DNA of 64,000 bases. Origin: Marinimicrococcus sp033875255. GTDB lineage: Bacteria > Pseudomonadota > Alphaproteobacteria > Geminicoccales > Geminicoccaceae. Position numbers and translations under genes: made by a program. Below, piece after piece: positions 45,442-54,499 of this stretch; the first letter of the stretch is position 1; each line of letters begins with the position of its first letter. The notes under the pieces were generated by a model that was given only the letters and a program-made list of their open reading frames with translations, did no database searches and was not told the DNA's origin. The stretch covers positions 1-64,000 of the forward strand of contig JAWZSN010000015.1 in the NCBI GenBank assembly GCA_033875255.1, in the 5' to 3' direction.

Positions 45442-46218
45442 TCATATAGGCAGCGCTTCTTGCCTCACCACCCTCGCGAGCGCCAGGGCGTCCACTCGTG
45501 CGGCGCCGGCCTCGCGCAGCACCGTGGCGCAGGCGCCCAGCGTGGCGCCGGTGGTGAGCACGTCGTCGACCAGCACCACCCGCCGCCCGGCGAGCCTGGC
45601 GCGCGCCGCCGGGCGCACCGCGAAGGCGGCCTCGGTGACGTTGCGGCGGCGTGCCGAGGCCGCCAGGCCCTGTTGCGAGGCGGTGGCCCTCACCCGCCGC
45701 AGCAGGTCCGGCGCGTGCGGCACCCCGGCCAGCCGCGCCAGATGCCGCGCCAGCAAGGCCGACTGGTTGTAGCCGCGCCACAACAGCCGCCAGCGATGCA
45801 GCGGCACCGGCACGAGAAGATCCGCCTCCTCCAGAAGCAGCCCCCCCGCCTGGTGCATCCAGCCGGCGAAGAGAGCCGCTCCCTGGATACGCTCGCCATG
45901 CTTGAAGGCGATAATCAGCCGGCTGCTCGCCTCGTCGTAGGCAAGTGCCGCGCGCATCCGCTCCAGCGCCTCGGGCATCTCGGCGCAACGCGCGCAGTGC
46001 TCCGGCCCGTCCCACTGCCGCGGCTGGCCGCAGAGCGGGCAGAAAGGGGCGGCCACGAACCGCAGGCCGGCCCAGCAGCCGGCGCACAGCTCGCCTTGCT
46101 GCGGCGTGCCCTCGCCGCAGCCGATACAGCGAGGCGGCAGCAGGAAGTCCAGCACGGCCAGCCCGGCCCGGCCCAGAAGATCGAGCGAAGGCCGAGAAGC
46201 GGGCGACGGCAGGTCCAT
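45442..46218 (-). CDS. comF: ComF family protein (phosphoribosyltransferase-like)
   Basis: A 258-residue protein related to the competence factor ComF/GntX. An N-terminal double zinc ribbon is visible: PPRCIGCG, LCAGCW, FCPLCGQ and HCARC. The C-terminal half is a type I phosphoribosyltransferase fold with the PRPP loop VVLVDDVLTTGATLGA. The family role is DNA uptake or DNA processing; for most bacteria it is not defined. A GGAG nine bases before the ATG at 46216-46218 supports this start; an ATG at 46260 is also in frame. Confidence 0.88.
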   Translation of the reverse strand: MDLPSPASRPSLDLLGRAGLAVLDFLLPPRCIGCGEGTPQQGELCAGCWAGLRFVAAPFCPLCGQPRQWDGPEHCARCAEMPEALERMRAALAYDEASSRLIIAFKHGERIQGAALFAGWMHQAGGLLLEEADLLVPVPLHRWRLLWRGYNQSALLARHLARLAGVPHAPDLLRRVRATASQQGLAASARRRNVTEAAFAVRPAARARLAGRRVVLVDDVLTTGATLGACATVLREAGAARVDALALARVVRQEALPI

Positions 46219-46281
46219 GCGGCGACGCTCCGGCAGGCAGGAGAGAGTCGCCACAAACACTACCTCAGGTTGACGCGACGG

Positions 46282-46602
46282 TCACGACTCGCGCGTTTCG
46301 GCTGCGATCCAATCGAGATAGGGACCATGCCCGCCCTCGATCGGCAGCGCCACCACACAGGGGCACTCGTAGCTGTGCAGCGCCTTCACCCGCCGGCTCA
46401 GCTCGTCCACCAGCGCGCTGCGGGTCTTGAGCAGCAGGACGCATTCCGTGGCGGTCTCGATCTGCCCCTGCCAGCGATAGACCGAGCGCATCCCCTCGAT
46501 CATGTTGCCACAGGCGGCCAGACGCTCCGCCACGAGGGCGGCGGCGATGCGCCGGGCCTCCGCGGCATCGGCGCATGTCACGTAGCAGACGCAGTACGGC
46601 AT
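46282..46602 (-). CDS. cutA: divalent cation tolerance protein CutA
   Basis: A trimeric 106-residue protein of the CutA1 family, implicated in copper tolerance. Family segments are LAACGNMIEGMRSVYRWQG, LLLKTRSALVDELSRRV and LHSYECPCVVALPI. The ATG at 46600-46602 lies inside the end of the upstream ABC permease gene, a 25-base overlap on the same strand. Confidence 0.9.
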   Translation of the reverse strand: MPYCVCYVTCADAAEARRIAAALVAERLAACGNMIEGMRSVYRWQGQIETATECVLLLKTRSALVDELSRRVKALHSYECPCVVALPIEGGHGPYLDWIAAETRES

Positions 46603-47537
46603 CGCGGCGTCTCCCGGATGGAAAAGGCGGGCTCGGGATCGCGCGGGTCCAACGCGTCCTGGAGCCCGTCGCCCAGAAAGTTGCAGGCCATGACGGTCAG
46701 GAAGATCAGCAGGCCTGGCCAGACGGCGAGGAACGGAGCCTGCCAGATCAGCTCTTGGGCGTTGGTCAGCATGTTGCCCCAGCTCGCCAGCGGCGGCTGG
46801 ATCCCGAGGCCCAGGAAGCTCAGCACCGATTCGGCGAGGATGACATTGCCGATCGAGAGCGTCGTGGCGACGATGGCCGGGCCCGCGACGTTGGGCAGGA
46901 CATGCCGCAGCACCACCCGCAGCGGCCCCGCCCCCAATGCCTGGGCCGCCCGCACATAGTCGAGCCGGCGCACCCGGAGCACGCTGGCGCGCACGAGCCG
47001 GGCCACGGTGGTCCAGCCGAAGAGGGCGACGATCACGACGATGCGCAGCACGCTGGCGAGCTCGCCGCCGGCCAGCTCGGCGGGGAGACCGAGCCTCGCC
47101 GGGTCGACCGCCGCCAGCACCACCAAAAGCGGCAGCAGCGGCAAGGCGATGACCGCATCCGTCAGGCGCATCAGGAGCGCGTCGGCGGCGCCGCCGGCAA
47201 AGCCGGCGGCGAGCCCCACGACGAGGCCGATCAGGGCCGCCAGCAGGGCGCCGGCGAAGCCTACGGCGAGCGATACCCGCCCGCCCTCGAGCAGACGCAT
47301 CATGAGGTCACGGCCCAGCTCGTCGGTACCCAGCGGATGGTTGCCGCCGGGCCCGGCGAGACGGGCGGCCAGATCCATGCTGGTGGTGTCGAGGCCGGTC
47401 ATCGCGCCGATCGGCGTCATGGCGGCGAGGAGCGCCACGAGCATCGCCAGGAAGGCCGCCGAGAGGGCTGCAGGGCGGTGCCGCAGGAAGCGCCGCCAGA
47501 AGCCGCGGCCGGGCGTGCCCGCGGCCTCAGCCGTCAT
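46578..47537 (-). CDS. peptide-type ABC transporter permease (DppC/OppC-like)
   Basis: Inner-membrane subunit of a family 5 (dipeptide/oligopeptide/nickel) importer, 319 residues, six helices. It carries the family HPLGTDELGRDLMMRLLEGG segment near the N-terminus. The EAA loop, DYVRAAQALGAGPLRVVLRH, is where the ATPase docks. The late ESVLSFLGLGIQPPLASWG segment is also typical. It overlaps the upstream DppB-like gene by 11 bases. No ATPase gene is encoded nearby. Confidence 0.9.
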   Translation of the reverse strand: MTAEAAGTPGRGFWRRFLRHRPAALSAAFLAMLVALLAAMTPIGAMTGLDTTSMDLAARLAGPGGNHPLGTDELGRDLMMRLLEGGRVSLAVGFAGALLAALIGLVVGLAAGFAGGAADALLMRLTDAVIALPLLPLLVVLAAVDPARLGLPAELAGGELASVLRIVVIVALFGWTTVARLVRASVLRVRRLDYVRAAQALGAGPLRVVLRHVLPNVAGPAIVATTLSIGNVILAESVLSFLGLGIQPPLASWGNMLTNAQELIWQAPFLAVWPGLLIFLTVMACNFLGDGLQDALDPRDPEPAFSIRETPRCRTASAT

Positions 47538-48486
47538 AGGTGATGCGCGGGTCGAGCCACGCATAGCAGAGATCGGCCAGGAGGTTGGCGAGCAGGGTCA
47601 CGAGGGTCGCCATCATCAGCGCCAGCAAGGCGAGGTTGAAGTCGTTGCCGAGGATGGCGTCGTAGATGAGCTTGCCCATGCCCAGATAGGCGAACACCGT
47701 CTCGACCACCAGCGCGCCGGAGAACAGCGAGCCCAGCTGCAGGGCGAGGACGGTCACCAGCGGCAGCATGGCGTGCCGCATGGCGTGCCGCGTCACCAGC
47801 CGCCACGTGCCCACGCCCTTGGCGCGGGCGGTGCGGATGAAGGGCTCGCGCAGGGTCTCGAGCATCGCCGCGCGCATGAAGCGGATCAGCGTGCCGGCGG
47901 TGAGCAAGGTGAGCGTGGCCACCGGCAGGACCAGGTAGCGCAGCCGCTCGAGGAGGCCGCCTTCGCCGCCGACTGCCGCGGCGCCGCCGGCCGGCAGCCA
48001 GCCCAGCTCCACCGCGAAGACGATGATCAGCAGCAGCGCCAGCCAGAAGGAGGGCACGGAGAAGCCGGCGAAAGCCAGCAGGTTGACTGCATGGTCGAGT
48101 GCCGAGCGGGGGCGCAGCGCCGCCATGACGCCGGCCGGCAGCGCCAGGACGAGCGCCAGCGCGAGGCTGATGCCCATCAGGAGCAGCGTGTTGAGGAGCC
48201 GCGGCCACAAGACCTCCACGGCCGGCACCGAGTAGAGCCGCGAATAGCCGAACTCGCCGGCGAGCGCGCGCCCGAGCCAGCCCAGCCAGCGCTCGACCAG
48301 CGGCCGGTCGAGCCCGGCCAGCGCCTTGAGCCGCTGCGCATCGGCAGCGCCCAGCCGGGGATCGCCGGCGATCATCAGGTCGATCGGATCGCCGGGCATC
48401 AGCCCGATCAGGCCATAGACGAGGAAGGAGACGAGCAGGAGGAGCAGGAACGTCTCGACGAGACGACGCAAGAGCCAGCCGCTCAC
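47527..48486 (-). CDS. peptide-type ABC transporter permease (DppB/OppB-like)
   Basis: Partner permease of 319 residues. It starts with the typical LLRRLVETFLLLLLVSFLVY helix and DPIDLM. The EAA loop is PFIRTARAKGVGTWRLVTRH, and the end (ALMMATLVTLLANLLADLCY, then LDPRITYDG) is the DppB signature. It is transcribed into the DppC-like gene. The likely binding protein is encoded on the same strand beyond an opposite-oriented lpxL-type gene. Confidence 0.9.
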   Translation of the reverse strand: MSGWLLRRLVETFLLLLLVSFLVYGLIGLMPGDPIDLMIAGDPRLGAADAQRLKALAGLDRPLVERWLGWLGRALAGEFGYSRLYSVPAVEVLWPRLLNTLLLMGISLALALVLALPAGVMAALRPRSALDHAVNLLAFAGFSVPSFWLALLLIIVFAVELGWLPAGGAAAVGGEGGLLERLRYLVLPVATLTLLTAGTLIRFMRAAMLETLREPFIRTARAKGVGTWRLVTRHAMRHAMLPLVTVLALQLGSLFSGALVVETVFAYLGMGKLIYDAILGNDFNLALLALMMATLVTLLANLLADLCYAWLDPRITYDG

Positions 48487-48641
48487 GATCGCGCTCCGGC
48501 GGCAGTATCGCGGTGCGACATCCGACGAGCGTCAACCTTTCTAAAAGCCTCAGCCGCTGCTAGGTTCCGAAGCTGCTCCACGCGATGCGTCATACGATTG
48601 GCCGGCCCGGCATCGCGAAGGCCGACGGAACACCATCTCCC

Positions 48642-49628
48642 ATGGCACGCCTCTACCTCAGCCCGCGACTGCGGGGCCTCATCTCGCGCTCGCGCCTGGT
48701 CGACGAGAGCCTGCGTGCCGTGGAGAGCGGCCTGGTCGCCGCGGTGATGCGCGGCACGGCGGCCCTTCCCCTCGAGCGCGCCTCCGACATGGGCGAGCGG
48801 ATCGGCCGCCTCGTCGGGCCGCGGATGCGCAAGCACCGCCATGTGTTGCGCAACATGGCCTTCCTGTTCCCGCAAGCCGAGCCCGCCTGGATCGAGCAGA
48901 CCGCCCTCGAGATCTGGGGGCAGATCGGCCGGACCCTCGCCGAATATCCGCATCTGCCCGAGATCTGCGGGGTCACCGGCGCGCCCCGGGTCGAGGTGGC
49001 GTCCGAGTTCGATCTCGGGCCGGTGCGCCGCGGCGAGCAGCCGATGGTGTTCGTGGCCATGCACCAGGCCAACTGGAACGTGCCCAGCGCCACCGGCCAT
49101 CTGGCCGGATTTCCGGTCAGCGTGGTGTTCGCCCGCCAGCGCAACCATCGGCTCGAGCGGCGCATCGCCCGCTGGCGCGACACGATGCCTTGCGGCTTCA
49201 TCGACGTGGCGCAGGCGGCGCGCGGCATGCTGGGCGAGCTGCGCCGCGGCCGCAGCGTCGGCGTGCTGGTCGATCACCGGGTCGACGAGGGCGAGGAGGT
49301 GCCGTTCTGCGGCGTGCCCGCCCCCACCACCACCGTGCCGGCCCGGCTCGCGGCGCGGCTCGGCCTCGGGGTCGTGCCGGCAAGGGTCGAGAGACTGCCC
49401 GGGGTGCGCTTCAGGGTCACGCTGGAAGCACCGATCTTCGCCCCGCCCTCCGCCCGCAACGATTCTCACGGCGCCGCCTTCGAGATCATGGCCGAGGTCA
49501 ATCGATCCTTCGAGCGCTGGGTGCGCGAGCGCCCCGCCGACTGGTGCTGCGTCAAGCGGCGCTGGCCCAAAGGCGCTGTGCCGATGGCCGGCGAGGACCA
49601 TCCTCAGCCGACGCCGCTGGCGGCCTGA
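48642..49628 (+). CDS. LpxL/HtrB-type lipid A acyltransferase
   Basis: A 328-residue member of the lauroyl/myristoyl acyltransferase family that adds secondary acyl chains to lipid A. Supporting segments are HRHVLRNMAFLFPQ, GVLVDHRVDEGEEVPFCGVP and the C-terminal DWCCVKRRWP. The catalytic HX4E motif reads H141-QANW-N146, so the acidic residue is Asn. It may be inactive or use another mechanism. The start at 48642 is chosen by homology; the frame opens at 48585. The gene lies on the opposite strand inside a peptide-transporter cluster. Confidence 0.8.
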   Translation: MARLYLSPRLRGLISRSRLVDESLRAVESGLVAAVMRGTAALPLERASDMGERIGRLVGPRMRKHRHVLRNMAFLFPQAEPAWIEQTALEIWGQIGRTLAEYPHLPEICGVTGAPRVEVASEFDLGPVRRGEQPMVFVAMHQANWNVPSATGHLAGFPVSVVFARQRNHRLERRIARWRDTMPCGFIDVAQAARGMLGELRRGRSVGVLVDHRVDEGEEVPFCGVPAPTTTVPARLAARLGLGVVPARVERLPGVRFRVTLEAPIFAPPSARNDSHGAAFEIMAEVNRSFERWVRERPADWCCVKRRWPKGAVPMAGEDHPQPTPLAA

Positions 49629-49633
49629 GCGGC

Positions 49634-51298
49634 TCACGCCGCCCCCACCGTCCACTCCTCGACCCAGAGCGTCACCGGTGCCATGTGGCCGGTCGGCCGC
49701 GGGCCCTCCAGCCAGCGCGGCCAGATGTGCGGCTCGGCCCTGAAGAAGAGCGGCAGAGCCGGCAGATCCTCGGCATAGAGGGCCTGAAGCTCGTGCCACA
49801 GCGCGCGGCGTTTCTCGCGGTCGAGCTCGATCTCGATGGCGTCGATCAGCGCGTCCATGCGCGCGCTGCGGTAGCCGCCATAGTTCTGGCCCGACCAGCC
49901 GCCGGCCTCGGTGGGTATCTCCGCGGAATGGAGGGTCGAGCGCGGCGGGTTCTCCGGGCTGCTGATCCAGGCGAACAGCGCCATGCCGGAAAAGCGGCGC
50001 TTGCTCACCGTCTCGCCGAAGAACACGCGGGGCGGCTCGTTTCTTATCTGCACCTCGATACCGAGTTGCCGCCACTGCGCCTGGAGGACCTGCTCGACCA
50101 GCTCGCGGGTGCGGTTGCCGGCGGTGCTCATGAGCTCGAGGCGCAGCGTCTCGCCAGCCTCGTTGCGGCGGATGCCGCCGGCGCCGCGCCGCCAGCCGGC
50201 CTCGTCGAGCAGGGCCGCCGCCTTGCGCGGGTCGTGGGGGAGCGGCGCCAGCGCCTCGTCATGCACCCAGTCGAGCGGATGCACGCTCGTGGCGGCGACC
50301 GGCTGGCGCCCCGCGAAGAGCTGGAGCGCCATGCCCTCGCGGTCGAGGCCGTGCAGCAGGGCACGGCGCACCCGCCGGTCGGCCAGCGCGGGATTGTCGT
50401 GCATCAGGTCCAGATGCTCGTAGACCAGGCCCGGCTTGTAGAGCAGCCGGAAGCGCTCGCCGTGCCGCTCCTCGAAGGCCAGCGCCTGGTCCAGGGTGAG
50501 GCCCAGCGAGCCCTCGATCATGTCGATCTCGCCCGAGAGCAGGTTCGCCTCCAGCGCCGCGGTGTTCTCGATGGCGCGGACGGCGATGCTGTCGAAGGCC
50601 GGGGCCGGCCCCCACCATTGCGGGTTGCGCTCGAACAGCAGGTGGCTGCCCGGCACCACGCTGGCGATCCGGTAGGGGCCGAGGCTCAGGCCGGGATTGG
50701 TGCTGTCCGTGTCGAAAAGCGTGCGGTGGCGGTAGGCCTTGGGATCGGCCTCGAACACCGGCCGCTCGAGATGCTCGGGCAGCAGGCGGAAGTCGTTGAG
50801 GCCGTTATAGTTGAAGCCGAGCTTCTCGTCGTGCAACACGAAGGTCTTCTCGTCGAGCGCCTCGACCTTCCACAGCCGCCGGTAGAGCTCGGCATTGCCG
50901 ATACCGCTCTCGGGGTGGCGGCCGACCTCCCAGGTGAAGAGCACGTCCTTGGTGGTCACCGGCGTGCCGTCGCCCCAGCGCGCCTCCGGCAGTATCCGCC
51001 AGGTCAGCGCCACACCGCGCCCGCCCCCCGGCGGCGTCTCCTCGACCGCCTGGCCGTTCTCGAAGGTCGGCAGCTCGACCGCCAGCATCGGGACCAGCTG
51101 CCAGGAGGCGTCGAAGGTGGTGAGCGGCCGGTGGGTGAGGCCCAGGACGTAGCTCTTGGCCGCCATGGAATCGATGTTGGGGTGAAGGTTGGAGGGGAAC
51201 TGACTGATGCCGATCGCCAGATTCCGGCGCTCCGCGGCACCGGCCAGGCGGGGCAGGAACGGAACCGGCAAGAGCCCCAGAAGATCGCGCCGCCGCAT
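49634..51298 (-). CDS. peptide ABC transporter substrate-binding protein (family 5)
   Basis: Periplasmic binding protein of the SBP_bac_5 family, 554 residues. MRRRDLLGLLPVPFLPRLAG is a Tat-like or Sec signal sequence. The mature protein shows LTHRPLTTFD, LPEARWGDGTPVTTKDVLFT and LSLGPYRIASVVPGSHL, all typical. It probably serves the DppBC-like permeases at 46578-48486 despite the opposite-strand gene between them. ATPase subunits must come from elsewhere. The start is set at the signal sequence; an ATG at 51319 is also in frame. Confidence 0.9.
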   Translation of the reverse strand: MRRRDLLGLLPVPFLPRLAGAAERRNLAIGISQFPSNLHPNIDSMAAKSYVLGLTHRPLTTFDASWQLVPMLAVELPTFENGQAVEETPPGGGRGVALTWRILPEARWGDGTPVTTKDVLFTWEVGRHPESGIGNAELYRRLWKVEALDEKTFVLHDEKLGFNYNGLNDFRLLPEHLERPVFEADPKAYRHRTLFDTDSTNPGLSLGPYRIASVVPGSHLLFERNPQWWGPAPAFDSIAVRAIENTAALEANLLSGEIDMIEGSLGLTLDQALAFEERHGERFRLLYKPGLVYEHLDLMHDNPALADRRVRRALLHGLDREGMALQLFAGRQPVAATSVHPLDWVHDEALAPLPHDPRKAAALLDEAGWRRGAGGIRRNEAGETLRLELMSTAGNRTRELVEQVLQAQWRQLGIEVQIRNEPPRVFFGETVSKRRFSGMALFAWISSPENPPRSTLHSAEIPTEAGGWSGQNYGGYRSARMDALIDAIEIELDREKRRALWHELQALYAEDLPALPLFFRAEPHIWPRWLEGPRPTGHMAPVTLWVEEWTVGAA

Positions 51299-51328
51299 GC
51301 TTGCTCCCTTTCTCGCCAACCCGTCGGC

Positions 51329-52855
51329 TCAGGCCCCCGCCAGCAGGACCGCGCCGCCGACCTCCTCGATGGCCGCCTGCAGCTCGCGGACGCCGGAGCG
51401 GATCTCCGCCGCACCCACGCCGGTATAGCCCAGCAGCAGCCCGCTGCGCGGCGCCACCGAGCGGTAGAAGGCCGAGAGGGCCGGCGCCTCGATGCCCCGT
51501 CGCCGCGCCGCGCGGCTGACCGCCCGGTCGTCCAGCCCGTGGCGCAGGCTGCCCACCAGATGCATGCCGGCCTCGGCCGGCTGCAGCTCCAGATGCTCGG
51601 CCAGCCCGTTCGAGCAGACCTCGAGAAAGAGCTGCTGGCGCTCGGCGTAGAGGGCGCGCATGCGGCGGATATGGGCCGCCAGGTGGCCGCCGGCGATGAA
51701 CTCGGCCAGGGCCGGCTGGGCGATCATCGGCGGATGGGTGTCGGTCATGCGCCGCACCGCCGCGAAGATGTCCACCAGATGATCGGGCACCACCATGTAG
51801 CCGAGCCTGAGGCCCGGAAACATGACCTTGCTCATGGTGCCCACATAGATCACCCGCCCGTCGGCATCGAGACCCTGCAGCGCCGCCAGCGGCCGCCCGG
51901 CATAGCGGTATTCGCTGTCGTAGTCGTCTTCCAGCACGAAGGCGTCAGCCTCGCGCGCCCACTCCAGGAGCGCCAGGCGGCGCGCGAGGCTCATGGTGAT
52001 GCCCAGCGGGTATTGGTGCGAGGGCGAGACGCATGCCATGCGCGCACGCGGCGCCAGCTTCAGGCCGGCCTCGATGCTCAGCCCCTCCTCGTCGACCGGC
52101 ACCGGCACCAGCTCCGCCCCGCTGGCGATCAGCGCCCCGCTCAGCCCCGGATAGCCGGGGTCCTCGATCCACACCCTGTCGCCCTGGTCGATCAGCACCC
52201 GGGCGGTGAGATCGAGCGCCTGCTGGGCACCGCTCACCACGATCACCTGCTCGGCGGTGCAGCGCACCGCCCGGGCGGCCCCCAGATAGGTGGCGATGGC
52301 CTCGCGCAGCGGCCGCCAGCCCAGCGCGTCGCTGCCGATCAGGAAGGAGCCCGGCGGCTCGCGCCAGTGCTTGGCGAGCAGCCGCGCCCATTCCTCGAAG
52401 GGAAAGGCGGCGAGCTCGGGCAGGCCCGGCGCGAAGGCGCGCGGCCGCGAGCGCGGGGCGGTGGCGGCGAGCTCGCCAAGGAGCCTGCCGCGCCGCGACG
52501 GGCCCGGTGCGGGAGCGCCCCGGTGGCGTGCCGTCAGGGCCTCGGCCCGGGCGTGCAGCACCTCCTCGGGAAGCTGCTGGCTGACGAACGAGCCGGCCCC
52601 CACCTTGCCCTCGACATAGCCTTCGGCATGAAGCTGCTCGAAGGCAGCCATCACGGTGTTGCGGGAGACCGAGAGATCCTGTGCCAGGGCGCGCGAGGAG
52701 GGCAGCCGGGTGCCCGGCTGCAGGCGGTTGGCGAGGATCGCCTCGCGGATCGCGAAATAGAGCTGGCGGTGCAGCGGCGCCTCGCCCGAGGGGTCGAGGG
52801 CGATGCTGGCGAGGTGGACCGGGCCGGCCCGGCGCTTGCGGGAAAGGGAATACAT
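51329..52855 (-). CDS. MocR/PdxR-type transcriptional regulator
   Basis: Fusion of a GntR winged helix-turn-helix with a class I aminotransferase fold, 508 residues. The DNA-binding part (about 15-85) contains TRLPSSRALAQDLSVSRNTV. The aminotransferase part has the PLP lysine in VGTMSKVMFPGLRLGY and the aspartate in EDDYDSEYRYAG. Such proteins sense pyridoxal phosphate and amino compounds (PdxR, GabR, TauR). It is divergent from pyk; a TGGTC direct repeat in the gap may be its operator. Its target genes are not obvious here. Confidence 0.9.
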   Translation of the reverse strand: MYSLSRKRRAGPVHLASIALDPSGEAPLHRQLYFAIREAILANRLQPGTRLPSSRALAQDLSVSRNTVMAAFEQLHAEGYVEGKVGAGSFVSQQLPEEVLHARAEALTARHRGAPAPGPSRRGRLLGELAATAPRSRPRAFAPGLPELAAFPFEEWARLLAKHWREPPGSFLIGSDALGWRPLREAIATYLGAARAVRCTAEQVIVVSGAQQALDLTARVLIDQGDRVWIEDPGYPGLSGALIASGAELVPVPVDEEGLSIEAGLKLAPRARMACVSPSHQYPLGITMSLARRLALLEWAREADAFVLEDDYDSEYRYAGRPLAALQGLDADGRVIYVGTMSKVMFPGLRLGYMVVPDHLVDIFAAVRRMTDTHPPMIAQPALAEFIAGGHLAAHIRRMRALYAERQQLFLEVCSNGLAEHLELQPAEAGMHLVGSLRHGLDDRAVSRAARRRGIEAPALSAFYRSVAPRSGLLLGYTGVGAAEIRSGVRELQAAIEEVGGAVLLAGA

Positions 52856-52947
52856 CGGCGATGCCCGCGCGGTGGCACCTGCGGGTCTAGCCGAATCCCG
52901 ATGTGGGGGCCAGCCACTTTGCCGCAGGAACCGGTGCCGGTGACAGG

Positions 52948-52962
52948 TGGTCCACATTGGTC
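52948..52962. promoter_or_regulatory. TGGTC direct repeat, possible MocR operator
   Basis: TGGTC occurs at 52948-52952 and 52958-52962, one helical turn (10 bases) apart. It lies in the 150-base gap between the MocR-type regulator and pyk. MocR regulators often bind short direct repeats near their own promoters. The assignment is tentative. Confidence 0.3.
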
Positions 52963-53005
52963 TAAGTCACCTCGCTGGTGACCCGCTCCCGTTTCGGAGA
53001 ACGCG

Positions 53006-54421
53006 ATGCGCCGCAACCGCTGCACGAAGATCGTGGCGACCCTGGGACCTGCGAGCTCGACCCGCGAGCGCATCATGGCGCTGGCCCGGGCCGGAGCCGA
53101 CGTGTTCCGCTTCAATTTCAGCCACGGCAGCCATGACGATCATGCCGCGCGCCTGGCCCTGGTGCGCGAGGTCGAGGCCGAGCGCGAGCGGCCGATCGGC
53201 GTGATCATGGACCTGCAGGGCCCCAAGCTGCGGGTCGGCCAGTTCGCGAACGGCCCGATCGAGCTTGCCGCCGGCGCCTCGTTCCGCCTCGATCTCGACG
53301 AGACCCCGGGCGACGGGCAGCGGGTGCGGCTGCCGCATCCCGAGATCTTCGCGGTGCTCGAGCCGGGCCAGGAGCTGCTGCTCGACGACGGCAAGATCCG
53401 GCTCGAGGTCGAGAGCTGCGGCCCGGACTTCGCCGAGACCAAGGTGGTAGCGGGCGGCCCGCTCTCCGACCGCAAGGGCGTGAACCTGCCGGGCGCCGTG
53501 CTGCCGATCAGCGCCATGACCGAGAAGGACCGTCGCGACCTGGTCTTCGGTCTCGACCTCGGCGTCGACTGGGTGGCGCTGTCCTTCGTCCAGCGGGCCG
53601 ACGACGTGGCCGAGGCGCGGCGGCTGATCGCCGGGCGTGCCGCGGTGATGGTCAAGATCGAGAAGCCGGCCGCCATCGATGCCCTCGACGAGATCATCGA
53701 GCTTGCCGACGGGATCATGATCGCCCGCGGCGATCTGGGTGTGGAGATGCCGCCCGAGCAGGTCCCGGGGCTGCAGAAACGGATCATCCGCAAGGCCCGC
53801 GAGGCCGGCAAGCCGGTGATCGTCGCGACCCAGATGCTCGAGAGCATGGTCCAGGCCCCCGCCCCCACCCGGGCCGAGGCCTCCGACGTGGCGACCGCCG
53901 TCTATGACGGCACCGACGCGGTCATGCTCTCGGCCGAGAGCGCCTCGGGGCGCTACCCGGTCGAGGCGGTGTCGATCATGGACCGGATCATCACCCAGGT
54001 GGAGCAGGACGAGCTCTACCGGGTCTATCTCGACGCCTACCAGGCGACCGCCATGGGCACCTCCGCCGACGCCATCACCCTGGCCGCCGGCCAGGTGGCG
54101 ATGACGCTGGGCGCCGCTGCCATCGTCACCTACACGACCAGCGGCGCCACGGCGCTCAGGGCCTCGCGCGAGCGCCCGAGCAAGCCGATCCTGGGCCTCA
54201 TCACCCGCATGATCACCGCGCGGAAACTGTCGCTCGCCTGGGGCGTCCACCCGGTCTTCACCGCCGATGCCGGCGACTTCGACGAGATGGTCGCCAAGGC
54301 CCGCAACTTCGCCAAGGCCGAAGGCTTCGCCGAGCCCGGCAACTCGATCGTGATCACCGCCGGCCTGCCGTTCGGCACGCCCGGCGCCACCAACCTGCTG
54401 CGGGTCGCCTGGATCACCTGA
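53006..54421 (+). CDS. pyk: pyruvate kinase
   Basis: Last step of glycolysis: PEP plus ADP to pyruvate plus ATP. The 471 residues begin with TKIVATLGPASSTRERIMAL. They carry the barrel motifs FRFNFSHGSHDDH, MDLQGPKLRVG and MVKIEKPAAIDALDEII. The Mg2+ site is IMIARGDLGVEMP. The C-terminal regulatory domain is present. The ATG at 53006 has CGGAGA eight bases upstream. It is divergent from the MocR-type regulator. Confidence 0.95.
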   Translation: MRRNRCTKIVATLGPASSTRERIMALARAGADVFRFNFSHGSHDDHAARLALVREVEAERERPIGVIMDLQGPKLRVGQFANGPIELAAGASFRLDLDETPGDGQRVRLPHPEIFAVLEPGQELLLDDGKIRLEVESCGPDFAETKVVAGGPLSDRKGVNLPGAVLPISAMTEKDRRDLVFGLDLGVDWVALSFVQRADDVAEARRLIAGRAAVMVKIEKPAAIDALDEIIELADGIMIARGDLGVEMPPEQVPGLQKRIIRKAREAGKPVIVATQMLESMVQAPAPTRAEASDVATAVYDGTDAVMLSAESASGRYPVEAVSIMDRIITQVEQDELYRVYLDAYQATAMGTSADAITLAAGQVAMTLGAAAIVTYTTSGATALRASRERPSKPILGLITRMITARKLSLAWGVHPVFTADAGDFDEMVAKARNFAKAEGFAEPGNSIVITAGLPFGTPGATNLLRVAWIT

Positions 54422-54499
54422 GCCGGCAGCAGCGCCCGCCCGCGCCGGGCCTGTCCTTCCCCGGCGCAACCTCGGCGGCGCGGGGCGGTTCATCCTTGC

